From: Desulfosarcina sp. BuS5
GTDB lineage: Bacteria; Desulfobacterota; Desulfobacteria; Desulfobacterales; BuS5
DNA length: 64,000 nucleotides
Direction: 5' to 3'
Assembly: GCF_028752835.1 (NCBI RefSeq)
Contig: NZ_CP087952.1
Span: 3,594,501 to 3,658,500, forward strand
Under the pieces are notes generated by a model. It was not told where the DNA came from and did not search any database. It saw only the letters and a program-made list of their open reading frames with translations. This document shows positions 17,578 through 25,634 of the stretch, piece after piece. Every line of letters begins with the position of its first letter. Positions within the stretch are counted from its first letter, which is position 1. Position numbers and translations under genes: made by a program.

Positions 17578-17883
17578 TTATTTTTGTTCTTCAACCAGTT
17601 CATAAGAGACCATTTCAATAGTCTTTTTACCGTCGGCTTCTAAAACGGTTCCTTTGATCTGTACTTTTTTCCCGACGAGTTCGATGATATCATCTCCCTC
17701 TTTAATCTGTTTAATTACGTATGACTGACCGTCCTGGTCAACAATCTGATTGTCCTGCATTATTGTCCCTACAATAACAAATTCTTCAGGGGGAATAACA
17801 GCTTCTTCAGAGGCAATCGCGACGGCAGACAGAAAAGCAATCATTGCCAAACAAATTAATCCTGTGAACATTCTTTTTTTCAT
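17578..17883 (-). CDS. Small exported protein, OB-fold-like, unrecognised
   Basis: 101 residues with a clear signal peptide (residues 1 to about 24, ending AVAIASE). The mature part (VGTIMQDNQIVDQDGQSYVI, then ELVGKKVQIKGTVLEADGKK) alternates short strands as in small periplasmic OB-fold proteins. The exact family is not recognised. AAGGAG lies just before the ATG at 17883. A broken duplicate follows at 17332-17510. Confidence 0.65.
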   Translation of the reverse strand: MKKRMFTGLICLAMIAFLSAVAIASEEAVIPPEEFVIVGTIMQDNQIVDQDGQSYVIKQIKEGDDIIELVGKKVQIKGTVLEADGKKTIEMVSYELVEEQK

Positions 17884-18267
17884 CTCTCTCTCCTTATGCT
17901 TAAAGTTACAAAGACATTCAATATTGCCTTTGTGGTTAAATTAACAGCAAGGGTATGCAAGTGACGTGCCATTTACGGCATATCTATATATATACTTGAT
18001 TTTATTGATATTATCTATTGACAAACAATCGCCGATTATTTTTTTGTGACGGAAAATACATACATTAATCGATTGTTTTTACAGTAAAACGCTCCTAAAT
18101 GTTTGTAATTATAATATTTTTTGTGAATGTTTTTTACTCCACTTTTTTTGAAAAATCAAAAACCTGTTCCTTCATCCCGAAATTCTTATCTATTCGTCAT
18201 GGCTGCCCCTTGAAAGAGTTTGACATAATTCTTTTAAATACATACATAAATTTAAACTGTAACAATA

Positions 18268-18344
18268 TATAGATTTCCACATAAATAATTTCATTAGATT
18301 TGTCCCTCTATCCTTGTGAAATTAATTATCTGACAATCCCTATC
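18268..18344. repeat. MITE-like element, family R1 copy B, before trpE
   Basis: The 480-bp stretch 17884-18363 has no gene and is AT-rich. At its end lies a short version of the R1 repeat: left arm TATAGATTTCCACATAAATA, right arm GTGAAATTAATTATCTGACA. It ends 20 bp before the trpE ATG, so trpE leader DNA is partly repeat-derived. No trp leader peptide or attenuator hairpin was recognised. Confidence 0.65.
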
Positions 18345-18363
18345 TAAATTGGACAAATGAAAA

Positions 18364-19884
18364 ATGTTTATTAAAAGATTTCCTAATATAACAGAATTCA
18401 GAAGACTTGCTGAAAAGCATAATGTGATTCCGGTATCTGTTGAAATTCTTGCCGATACGGAAACACCGGTCTCTATTTTAAAAAAATTATATAATAATGA
18501 TGGGCCTATTTTCCTGTTCGAGAGCGTGGAGGGGGGCGAACGATGGGGCAGATACAGCTTTATCGGCGCTTCTGCCCGCTGTAAAATAAGAATTTATTCA
18601 ACATTTGTTGAAATTGAAGAAAAGGGTTCCTCAAAACATATCCCCCATCATGGAGATCCTCTATCAATCCTGAGGAATTTTATGAAACGCTTTGTCCCTG
18701 CGGATGTCCAAGGCCTCCCCAGGTTTTGGGGTGGTATGGTTGGTTATTTAACATATGAAATGGTTTCATTTTTTGAGAAGATCCCGAATAATATGCCGGA
18801 AGACAAGCCCTTGGCCAATTTTATAATACCTGACGAACTGCTGATATTTGATAATATCCGTAATACGTTAATGGGATTGTCAGTCGTTTTTTTAGAACGT
18901 AATTACACAAGGGATGAAATAGATACCTTATTTAAATCCGCCAATAAAAAGATACTCTCTATACTTGATACAATAAATCAGTCAAAACAGGAAGAATATG
19001 AATATCCGGAGAGCAAAGATTACAGTCTTAAGCCTGTTAAGAGTGACGATGAATACAGGGGATATGTAAAAAAAGTAAAGGAATATATCCTTGCCGGAGA
19101 TGTTATTCAGACTGTCATAGCGCAGCCGTTTGTATCTCCCGATACACCTGACCTGTGGCATCTGTACCGCGCTCAAAGATATGTCAATCCTTCTCCCTAT
19201 CTTTATTTTATGCATATGGACGATATGGCTCTGGTCGGGTCATCTCCGGAAACAATGGTGCGCCTGGAGGATGGGACAGCCAATCTGCGTCCCATCGCGG
19301 GAACACGCCCCAGGGGATCGGATAAAAAAGAAGATGACAACCTGGCTGAAGAGCTGCTTGCAGACGAGAAAGAAAGGGCGGAGCATCTTATGCTGGTTGA
19401 TCTCGGGCGTAATGATCTGGGAAGAGTTGCTCAAACAGGCACTGTTAATGTGACTGACCTTATGATTGTGGAACGGTATTCCCATGTAATGCATATTGTA
19501 TCGAATATTACCTGTAAGTTAAAGCGGGATTGCGATGCCTGGGATCTTGTTAAGGCGACTTTTCCGGCCGGAACTTTGTCCGGCGCGCCCAAGGTTAGAG
19601 CCATGGAGATAATATCCGAACTGGAAGATGAACCGAGAGGTCCTTATGGAGGAGCAGTCGGTTACATATCTTTTAACGGCAATATGGATTTGGCCATAAC
19701 AATAAGAACTGCATGTATTGAAAACGGCAGGCTGACCGTGAGAGCGGGAGCCGGGATTGTGTATGATTCAGATTCTGAAAAAGAGAGGGTTGAGACTGTA
19801 AATAAGGCCATGTCCATCCAGAAAGCTTTGGAGCTACTGAAGTATGGATCAGGCCGACTGGATCAAGGGAGTGAAAAATTATGA
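18364..19884 (+). CDS. trpE: Anthranilate synthase component I
   Basis: TrpE, 506 residues, makes anthranilate from chorismate using ammonia from TrpG. The chorismate-binding half is clear: NPSPYLYFMHMDD, LVGSSPETMVRLEDG, PIAGTRPRG, VDLGRNDLGRV, FPAGTLSGAPKVRAMEII and IRTACI near the end. The N-terminal domain ends with the hinge near residue 220. Its stop overlaps the trpG start (ATGA). First gene of trpEGD; trpCFBA are not in the window. Confidence 0.96.
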   Translation: MFIKRFPNITEFRRLAEKHNVIPVSVEILADTETPVSILKKLYNNDGPIFLFESVEGGERWGRYSFIGASARCKIRIYSTFVEIEEKGSSKHIPHHGDPLSILRNFMKRFVPADVQGLPRFWGGMVGYLTYEMVSFFEKIPNNMPEDKPLANFIIPDELLIFDNIRNTLMGLSVVFLERNYTRDEIDTLFKSANKKILSILDTINQSKQEEYEYPESKDYSLKPVKSDDEYRGYVKKVKEYILAGDVIQTVIAQPFVSPDTPDLWHLYRAQRYVNPSPYLYFMHMDDMALVGSSPETMVRLEDGTANLRPIAGTRPRGSDKKEDDNLAEELLADEKERAEHLMLVDLGRNDLGRVAQTGTVNVTDLMIVERYSHVMHIVSNITCKLKRDCDAWDLVKATFPAGTLSGAPKVRAMEIISELEDEPRGPYGGAVGYISFNGNMDLAITIRTACIENGRLTVRAGAGIVYDSDSEKERVETVNKAMSIQKALELLKYGSGRLDQGSEKL

Positions 19885-20447
19885 TCGTAATGATTGACAA
19901 TTATGATTCATTTACTTACAACCTCGTGCAATATTTGGGGCAGCTTGGAGCAGATGTAACGGTTTTTAGAAATGATGCAGTAACAATTGAGGAGATTGTT
20001 GCTCTATCTCCTTCTGGAATAGTGATTTCTCCTGGTCCCGGCAGGCCGGAATCCGCTGGATTGTCTGTTCCTGCGATTCAGTATTTTTCCGGCAAAATAC
20101 CAATTCTGGGAGTCTGTCTCGGGCACCAGTCGATAGCCTTTGCTTTTGGCGGTAAAATTGTTCCGGCCAAATATATAATGCATGGTAAAACCTCTATAGT
20201 AAAATCAGACGGAAAGATTTTATATAAGGGTCTGGAAAAACAATTCGCGGCAATGAGGTACCATTCTTTGGCTGTATCACGGGATGTCTTGCCGGATTGC
20301 CTTGAAATAACGGCGGAATCGGATGATGGAGAGATTATGGGCTTAAGACACAAAAAATATTTTACAGAAGGGATCCAGTTTCATCCGGAATCTATAATGA
20401 CAGCCGCAGGCATGCGGCTTTTAGAAAATTATTTGAATTATGTTTAA
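19881..20447 (+). CDS. trpG: Anthranilate synthase component II (glutamine amidotransferase)
   Basis: TrpG, 188 residues, class I glutamine amidotransferase that feeds ammonia to TrpE. It opens MIVMIDNYDSFTYNLVQYLG. The nucleophile Cys is in LGVCLGHQSIAFAFGG; the His-Glu pair is in EGIQFHPESIMT. SPGPGRPESAG forms the oxyanion region. It overlaps trpE by 4 bp and trpD by 8 bp. Confidence 0.96.
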   Translation: MIVMIDNYDSFTYNLVQYLGQLGADVTVFRNDAVTIEEIVALSPSGIVISPGPGRPESAGLSVPAIQYFSGKIPILGVCLGHQSIAFAFGGKIVPAKYIMHGKTSIVKSDGKILYKGLEKQFAAMRYHSLAVSRDVLPDCLEITAESDDGEIMGLRHKKYFTEGIQFHPESIMTAAGMRLLENYLNYV

Positions 20448-21450
20448 AAAATATCTTAATCAAATTATCAGTCGTACAGATCTGAACGAAACAGAGATGT
20501 ATACCATGATAACGGAAATTTTTTCAGGTAATATTACGGATGCCCAGATCGGCGCATTCATGGCTGCTTTGGCGACCAAGGGGGAGACATTTGAAGAGGT
20601 TGCCGGAGCCGCAAAAGCGATGCGTGACAAGGCGCGTCATATTAAAATATCAGGTTTTGAAGTAATAGATACCTGCGGAACCGGAGGAGACGGCGCCGAA
20701 ACATTTAATATATCCACCACAACGGCTTTTGTTGTGGCCGGGTGCGGGTTAAAAGTAGCCAAACATGGCAATCGTTCTGTTTCCAGCAGGTGCGGGAGCG
20801 CTGAGTTGCTTGAAATTCTGGGAGTAAAAATTGACGCTGATCCTGAAACTGCGGCCAGGGCGGTTTCGGAAATCGGAATAGGCTTTTTCTTTGCTCCCCT
20901 GTTTCACGGCGCCATGCGATATGCGACTAAAGCAAGAAAAGAGATCGGGGTTCGCTCAATATTCAATATGATCGGACCCTTAACCAATCCGGCCAATGCG
21001 GATCGTCAGCTAATAGGAGTTTATGCGCCGGAACTGACCGGGCTGATGGCCAATGCTCTTAGGCTGCTTGGCAGCAAGCGGGCTTTTGTTGTGCACGGAC
21101 ATGACGGCCTTGATGAAGTTTCAGTCTGCGCTCCCACTAGGATTTCAGAGTTGAAAGAGCACAAGATCAAGACTTATGATGTTTTTCCGGATGAGTTTTT
21201 CAGTACATCCGCAAAACCTGAAGATATTATGGGAGGAACTCCCAGGGAAAATGCAGAAATTACGCTTCAAATTCTTAATGGAGAAAGCGGTCCAAAACGT
21301 GATATTGTAATATTAAATGCCTCCTTTGCTCTGGTTGCGGGGGGTAAGGCAAAAAATATTTCAGAGGGCATTCTGCTTGCATGCTCTTCCATCGATAATG
21401 GGTCTGCCATACGAAAGCTGGATGAGCTTGTACGGTTTTCGCAACAATAG
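20440..21450 (+). CDS. trpD: Anthranilate phosphoribosyltransferase
   Basis: TrpD, 336 residues, transfers the phosphoribosyl group of PRPP to anthranilate. Diagnostic blocks are VIDTCGTGGDGAETFNIST, KHGNRSVSSRCGSAELLE, FFFAPLFHGAMRYA, RSIFNMIGPLTNPA and VVHGHDGLDE. ATG at 20440 overlaps the end of trpG. PRPP would come from prs at 28986. Confidence 0.96.
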   Translation: MFKKYLNQIISRTDLNETEMYTMITEIFSGNITDAQIGAFMAALATKGETFEEVAGAAKAMRDKARHIKISGFEVIDTCGTGGDGAETFNISTTTAFVVAGCGLKVAKHGNRSVSSRCGSAELLEILGVKIDADPETAARAVSEIGIGFFFAPLFHGAMRYATKARKEIGVRSIFNMIGPLTNPANADRQLIGVYAPELTGLMANALRLLGSKRAFVVHGHDGLDEVSVCAPTRISELKEHKIKTYDVFPDEFFSTSAKPEDIMGGTPRENAEITLQILNGESGPKRDIVILNASFALVAGGKAKNISEGILLACSSIDNGSAIRKLDELVRFSQQ

Positions 21451-21480
21451 ATTTGGATGCCGGCTTGACAAACGGCCTGA

Positions 21481-22359
21481 ATGTCGTTATTTTTTTTAAA
21501 ATTTAAATTTAAATTAATTGTTTTTATAAACAACAGTAGAGTAAAAGATAATATTTTGGGCGACTCTGTTATAACAAAAAATCCTTTTTCTATTCTTGGC
21601 GGACTGGTTCTGTTGCTGCTTCAGGGGATAGGGAGAACATCTATTTTTTTTATAAAAGGTTTTTTCTCCATATTTTTCCCGCCGCTGCAGTTTGCAAAAG
21701 TCCTGGAGCAAGTCTATTTTATAGGGGCGAAATCTATTTTTGTTATTGCTCTTACCGGAGCTTTCACGGGCATGGTTTTGGGACTTCAAGGTTATTATAC
21801 ATTGGTGAAATTCGGCTCGGAAGGGATGCTTGGCGCTGCTGTGGCCTTGTCTCTGATCCGTGAAATGGGACCCGTACTGGCGGCGATTATGGTAATCGGA
21901 AGGGCCGGTTCCGCCATGGCGGCCGAAATTGGAATTATGCGTATCTCAGAACAAATCGATGCTCTGGAAACCATGGATATCGATCCGGTGCGATTTCTTT
22001 TCAGTCCCCGGCTTACGGCTGCTATAATCAGTTTTCCCATTCTGACGGCTCTTTTTGATGTTATCGGTATCCTGGGCGGGTACCTCACCGGATCTCTCCT
22101 GCTTGGTATAAATTCCGGAATCTATTTTGCGAGGGTGGAATCCAGCGTTGTAATGGATGATGTTTCCGGAGGCTTTATTAAATCTATAATTTTTGCCATG
22201 GTGGTTGTGACAATCTGTTCTTCCCAGGGGTATTATACCCATACCAGGACAGATGGATTCGGGGCCAAAGGGGTAAGCCTTTCAACAACATCGGCAGTGG
22301 TTATTTCCTGTGTGCTTGTCCTTGTTACAGACTATGTACTGACATCTTTTTTGATATAG
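21481..22359 (+). CDS. mlaE: MlaE-type lipid transport permease
   Basis: Inner-membrane permease of the Mla phospholipid ABC transporter, 292 residues with five or more hydrophobic segments. Family blocks: GAFTGMVLGLQGYYTLVKFG, IREMGPVLAAIMVIGRAGSA, EIGIMRISEQIDALETMDID and ISFPILTALFDVIGILGGYL. The first about 25 residues from ATG 21481 are Lys/Phe-rich and unusual; the true start may be a downstream TTG near 21555. It is 7 bp before mlaF. Confidence 0.92.
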   Translation: MSLFFLKFKFKLIVFINNSRVKDNILGDSVITKNPFSILGGLVLLLLQGIGRTSIFFIKGFFSIFFPPLQFAKVLEQVYFIGAKSIFVIALTGAFTGMVLGLQGYYTLVKFGSEGMLGAAVALSLIREMGPVLAAIMVIGRAGSAMAAEIGIMRISEQIDALETMDIDPVRFLFSPRLTAAIISFPILTALFDVIGILGGYLTGSLLLGINSGIYFARVESSVVMDDVSGGFIKSIIFAMVVVTICSSQGYYTHTRTDGFGAKGVSLSTTSAVVISCVLVLVTDYVLTSFLI

Positions 22360-22365
22360 ATAATT

Positions 22366-23601
22366 ATGGATCAACCGTTGATACAATTTAAAAATGTTTG
22401 CAAAAAATTCGGTCAAAATGTTGTCTTGCGCAATGCAAATTTAAACATATACAAGGGAGAAATAACAACCATTATAGGAAAAAGCGGAGGCGGTAAAAGT
22501 GTGCTTCTGAAGCATATTATCGGTCTGATGGAACCTGATTCAGGACAGATTCTTTTTAATGGGCGGCAGGTTTCGGAGATGGATAAAAAAGAGCGGCATA
22601 AATTTAAAAAAAAATTCAGCTATATGTTTCAGGGTACGGCCCTATTCGATTATATGACGGTTTTGGACAATATTGCCCTTCCTCTTCGTGAAACAACATC
22701 TATGCGTGAATCTAAAATCCTGGATCAGGCGCACAATATGCTGGCGCAGCTCGATCTCCATGAAATTGACGACAAATATCCGTCACAGCTTTCAGGAGGT
22801 ATGAAAAAACGTGTGGCCATGGCACGTGCTTTGATTACAGAACCGGAAATTGTTCTTTTTGATGAGCCTACCACTGGTCTCGACCCGATACGGAAAAATG
22901 CGGTACACAGCATGATCTCCGGTTATCAGAAAAAGTTTGAATATACAGGGGTGCTTGTAAGTCATGAGATACCGGATATTTTCTATATTTCCCAGAGGGT
23001 TGCAATGCTGGATAACGGAACCATACTTTTTGAAGGCACAGCCGATGAGCTCCAGAGGTCGGCAGAGCCTGAAATTCGGCAGTTTATACATGGTTTTGAC
23101 ATAAATATAAAGCAGGACAAGCTGACCGGTATGGGGACAAAAATAGATGTCGACCAGAGCTTCATGGAGTCAATGGAGAGGCTTCAGGAAGATAAACTTG
23201 TATTTTCCATTATCATTTTTTATGTTGATAATATGGATAAAATCAATGAAACGGCAGGACATGTTGCCGGTCAGACTGTAGTCAAGAATTTTTCGATACA
23301 GTTAAAAGAGTGTCTCAGGTTTGGGGATACATGTATAAGATACGGATTGGACAAGGTTTTATTAATTTTACCGGGAGCAAACAAGGCTCAGGCCCAGGAA
23401 TTCTGCTCGAAACTGGCAGACAAGGTAAAATGGAATAAATATACGGAACTGCTGTCTTGCAAGGGACTTCGCGTATCAATCAGCGCCGGTCTGGCAGAGG
23501 CTGACAAACTGAGTCGTTTTGATCATTTACTTTCATCAGCAGAATTACAAAGGATCAGACTGGATGAATTTTGTGCTATATCTGAAGCGGAGGCGCCATG
23601 A
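22366..23601 (+). CDS. mlaF: MlaF-type ABC ATPase fused to a degenerate GGDEF-like domain
   Basis: Residues 1 to about 245 are a complete MlaF ATPase: Walker A GKSGGGKS (38-45), signature QLSGGMKKRVAMARAL (141-156), Walker B IVLFDEPTTGLDP, and switch His 200. MlaF proteins are normally about 250-270 residues; this one has 411. Residues about 251-395 follow GGDEF-domain order: DKLTGMGTK, YVDNMDKINETAGHVAGQ, RYGLDKVLLILP, VSISAGLAEA. The active-site GGDEF reads GLDKV, so cyclase activity is unlikely. No mlaB (STAS) gene is present. Stop overlaps mlaD (ATGA). Confidence 0.88.
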   Translation: MDQPLIQFKNVCKKFGQNVVLRNANLNIYKGEITTIIGKSGGGKSVLLKHIIGLMEPDSGQILFNGRQVSEMDKKERHKFKKKFSYMFQGTALFDYMTVLDNIALPLRETTSMRESKILDQAHNMLAQLDLHEIDDKYPSQLSGGMKKRVAMARALITEPEIVLFDEPTTGLDPIRKNAVHSMISGYQKKFEYTGVLVSHEIPDIFYISQRVAMLDNGTILFEGTADELQRSAEPEIRQFIHGFDINIKQDKLTGMGTKIDVDQSFMESMERLQEDKLVFSIIIFYVDNMDKINETAGHVAGQTVVKNFSIQLKECLRFGDTCIRYGLDKVLLILPGANKAQAQEFCSKLADKVKWNKYTELLSCKGLRVSISAGLAEADKLSRFDHLLSSAELQRIRLDEFCAISEAEAP

Positions 23602-24047
23602 AAAAATTTTCCCTTGAAACATCTGTGGGCATTTTTGTGCTGATCGGAATTTTATGTATAGGATATCTTGCCATCAAACTTGGCAAAATGGAATGGCTGG
23701 GAAATAATAATTATGAGCTTACAGCCAGATTCGAGTCGGTTTCAGGTTTAAAGGTAGGCGCGCAGGTTGAAATGGCGGGTGTCCCTATCGGGCAGGTCGA
23801 TTCCATAAATCTTGACAAGGATCGTCAGATTGCACTTGTAAAATTTAAAATTCAGAATGGGATTGTACTTACGGATGATGTTATCGCCTCGGTTAAAACC
23901 TCCGGTTTGATCGGAGACAAGTTTGTCAAGATATCTCCAGGCGGCTCTGAAGAGATTTTGCACAATGGAGATACCATTACAGAGACGGAATCATCTCTGG
24001 ATATTGAAGACTTAATCAGCAAATATGCCTTTGGCAGTGTGGAATAG
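23598..24047 (+). CDS. mlaD: MlaD-type MCE-domain protein
   Basis: 149 residues: one N-terminal membrane anchor (VGIFVLIGILCIGYLAIKLG) and a single MCE domain (ELTARFESVSGLKVGAQVEM; GVPIGQVDSI; VKTSGLIGDKFVKI). It forms the periplasmic hexameric ring that receives lipid for the MlaFE complex. Length agrees with MlaD. It overlaps mlaF by 4 bp. Confidence 0.94.
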   Translation: MKKFSLETSVGIFVLIGILCIGYLAIKLGKMEWLGNNNYELTARFESVSGLKVGAQVEMAGVPIGQVDSINLDKDRQIALVKFKIQNGIVLTDDVIASVKTSGLIGDKFVKISPGGSEEILHNGDTITETESSLDIEDLISKYAFGSVE

Positions 24048-24059
24048 GAGGTATTTCGG

Positions 24060-24689
24060 ATGACTCTGAACAAAATAATACGGGTATCTGTTTTGCTTCT
24101 CCTGGTCGCTTTTGTTTCAATGGCTTATGGCCGGCAGCCGCTGGAAACGTTGAAGCCGCCTATTAATAATATTCTCATGATACTTAAAGACCCTCAATAC
24201 AAGGATGCCTGTAAAAAAAACCTGCAACGTGACAAAATTTTTGAAATAGTGCGTGGTTTGTTTGATTTTCCAACAATTACAAAGCTGGCTCTCGGAAAAT
24301 ACAGGAAGTCCTTTACGCCTGAACAGTTGAAGGATTTAACCGATGTTTTTACCGACCTCCTTGGCAAAACATATATCAATAAAATGCTTTCGGAATTTAA
24401 CAATGAGGAGGTTCTTTATATAGCCGAGGATATGCTGACCGCAAAAAAAGCAATTGTAAAAACCAAGGTCCTCCGGGAAAAAGGTGAAATGGCGGTGAAC
24501 TACCGAATGCATCTTCACGGCGGAGTCTGGTCTGTTTATGATGTAAAGGCGGAGGGTGTGAGCCTTGTAAAAAATTATCGCACGCAGTTCAGTCAAATTC
24601 TTTTTAAGGAAAAGCCTGAGATATTGATTCAAAAACTCCAGGAAAAATTAAAAGGACAAGAGACAGAAACCGATGCTTCACAGCCTTAA
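24060..24689 (+). CDS. mlaC: MlaC-type periplasmic phospholipid carrier
   Basis: 209 residues with a signal peptide ending near residue 25 (LLLVAFVSMAYG). The MlaC/Ttg2D domain shows FDFPTITKLALGKYRKSF, LTDVFTDLLGKTYINKML, VNYRMHLHGGVWSVYDVKAE and VSLVKNYRTQFSQIL. It shuttles phospholipid between MlaA and MlaFED. AGGAGG precedes ATG 24060. The end overlaps mlaA by 17 bp. Confidence 0.94.
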   Translation: MTLNKIIRVSVLLLLVAFVSMAYGRQPLETLKPPINNILMILKDPQYKDACKKNLQRDKIFEIVRGLFDFPTITKLALGKYRKSFTPEQLKDLTDVFTDLLGKTYINKMLSEFNNEEVLYIAEDMLTAKKAIVKTKVLREKGEMAVNYRMHLHGGVWSVYDVKAEGVSLVKNYRTQFSQILFKEKPEILIQKLQEKLKGQETETDASQP

Positions 24690-25461
24690 GATTTTGTTAT
24701 CGATTTTTATTCTGTTTTTATTTGGTTCTCCGGCTTCTATCCATGCGTCGGAATCTTCTTTGCCGGCCTGCAGTATAAATAATGATAGCGTACCGGATGA
24801 TGATTTGGCGGACGAAGAGCTTGATCTGCTTGATGAAGTTGGTGATTCGGAAAACTATCGGATTGCGGATCCTGTCAAGTACTGGAACATTACCATGTAT
24901 CATTTTAATGACAAGCTCTACTTTTGGGGTCTCAAACCTTTGACTAAAGGTTATATTGCGGTTACATCCAAAAGTATACGTTCTGGGGTGAAAAATTTTT
25001 TTTCCAACATTGCCACACCGATACGACTTGTGAGCTGTATCCTCCAATTGAAAATTAAAAACGCCGGAACGGAAACAGCAAGATTTGCCATCAACAGCAC
25101 AGTGGGTATACTCGGTTTTGGAGATCCTGCCAAAAAGTATTACAGCCTGAAACCTAAAGATGAAGACCTCGGTCAGACATTTGGATTTTATGGTATAGGG
25201 AATGGTTTTTATATAGTCTGGCCGTTTTTGGGGCCCTCATCTATGCGTGATTCAGTCGGCATGATTGGTGATATATTCCTTGACCCTATATTTTATGTTA
25301 AACCCCGGGAAGCGTCCATAGGCATTACAAGCTATAAAACAGTAAACGAGACATCTTTTAAAATAGGTGATTATGAAAGCATTAAAGCTGCGGCCATAGA
25401 CCCTTATGAAGCCCTGAAGGATGCATATATACAGAATCGTATAAAAAAAATAAATGAATGA
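24673..25461 (+). CDS. mlaA: MlaA/VacJ outer-membrane lipoprotein-type protein
   Basis: 262 residues, VacJ family, the outer-membrane donut that extracts mislocalised phospholipid. A signal peptide (LKILLSIFILFLFGSPASIHA) lacks an obvious lipobox cysteine, unlike classical MlaA lipoproteins. Core blocks: DPVKYWNITMYHFNDKLYFW, RFAINSTVGILGFGDPA, DEDLGQTFGFYGIGNGFYIV and PFLGPSSMRDSVGMIGD. Unlike in E. coli it is encoded in the same operon as mlaEFDC. Confidence 0.93.
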   Translation: MLHSLKILLSIFILFLFGSPASIHASESSLPACSINNDSVPDDDLADEELDLLDEVGDSENYRIADPVKYWNITMYHFNDKLYFWGLKPLTKGYIAVTSKSIRSGVKNFFSNIATPIRLVSCILQLKIKNAGTETARFAINSTVGILGFGDPAKKYYSLKPKDEDLGQTFGFYGIGNGFYIVWPFLGPSSMRDSVGMIGDIFLDPIFYVKPREASIGITSYKTVNETSFKIGDYESIKAAAIDPYEALKDAYIQNRIKKINE

Positions 25462-25634
25462 GCCGTTTTCAAAACGCCCCCTTTTGCCCGATCTCTGCGT
25501 CAGACAACCAAATCTTAAATTGGGTTTAATCCTCGAAATACGTCAGTGTATTCCTGTGGTTAAAACTTTTGCCTTTCTTGACCTCGAACAAAATTGAACA
25601 TTTTGAAACCGGCTCGAATGAATGAGGAGATTCA

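Noticed and set aside
18180-18363. trp leader peptide with attenuator
   Set aside because: No short frame with Trp codons plus competing hairpins could be seen; the region is mostly an R1 repeat.
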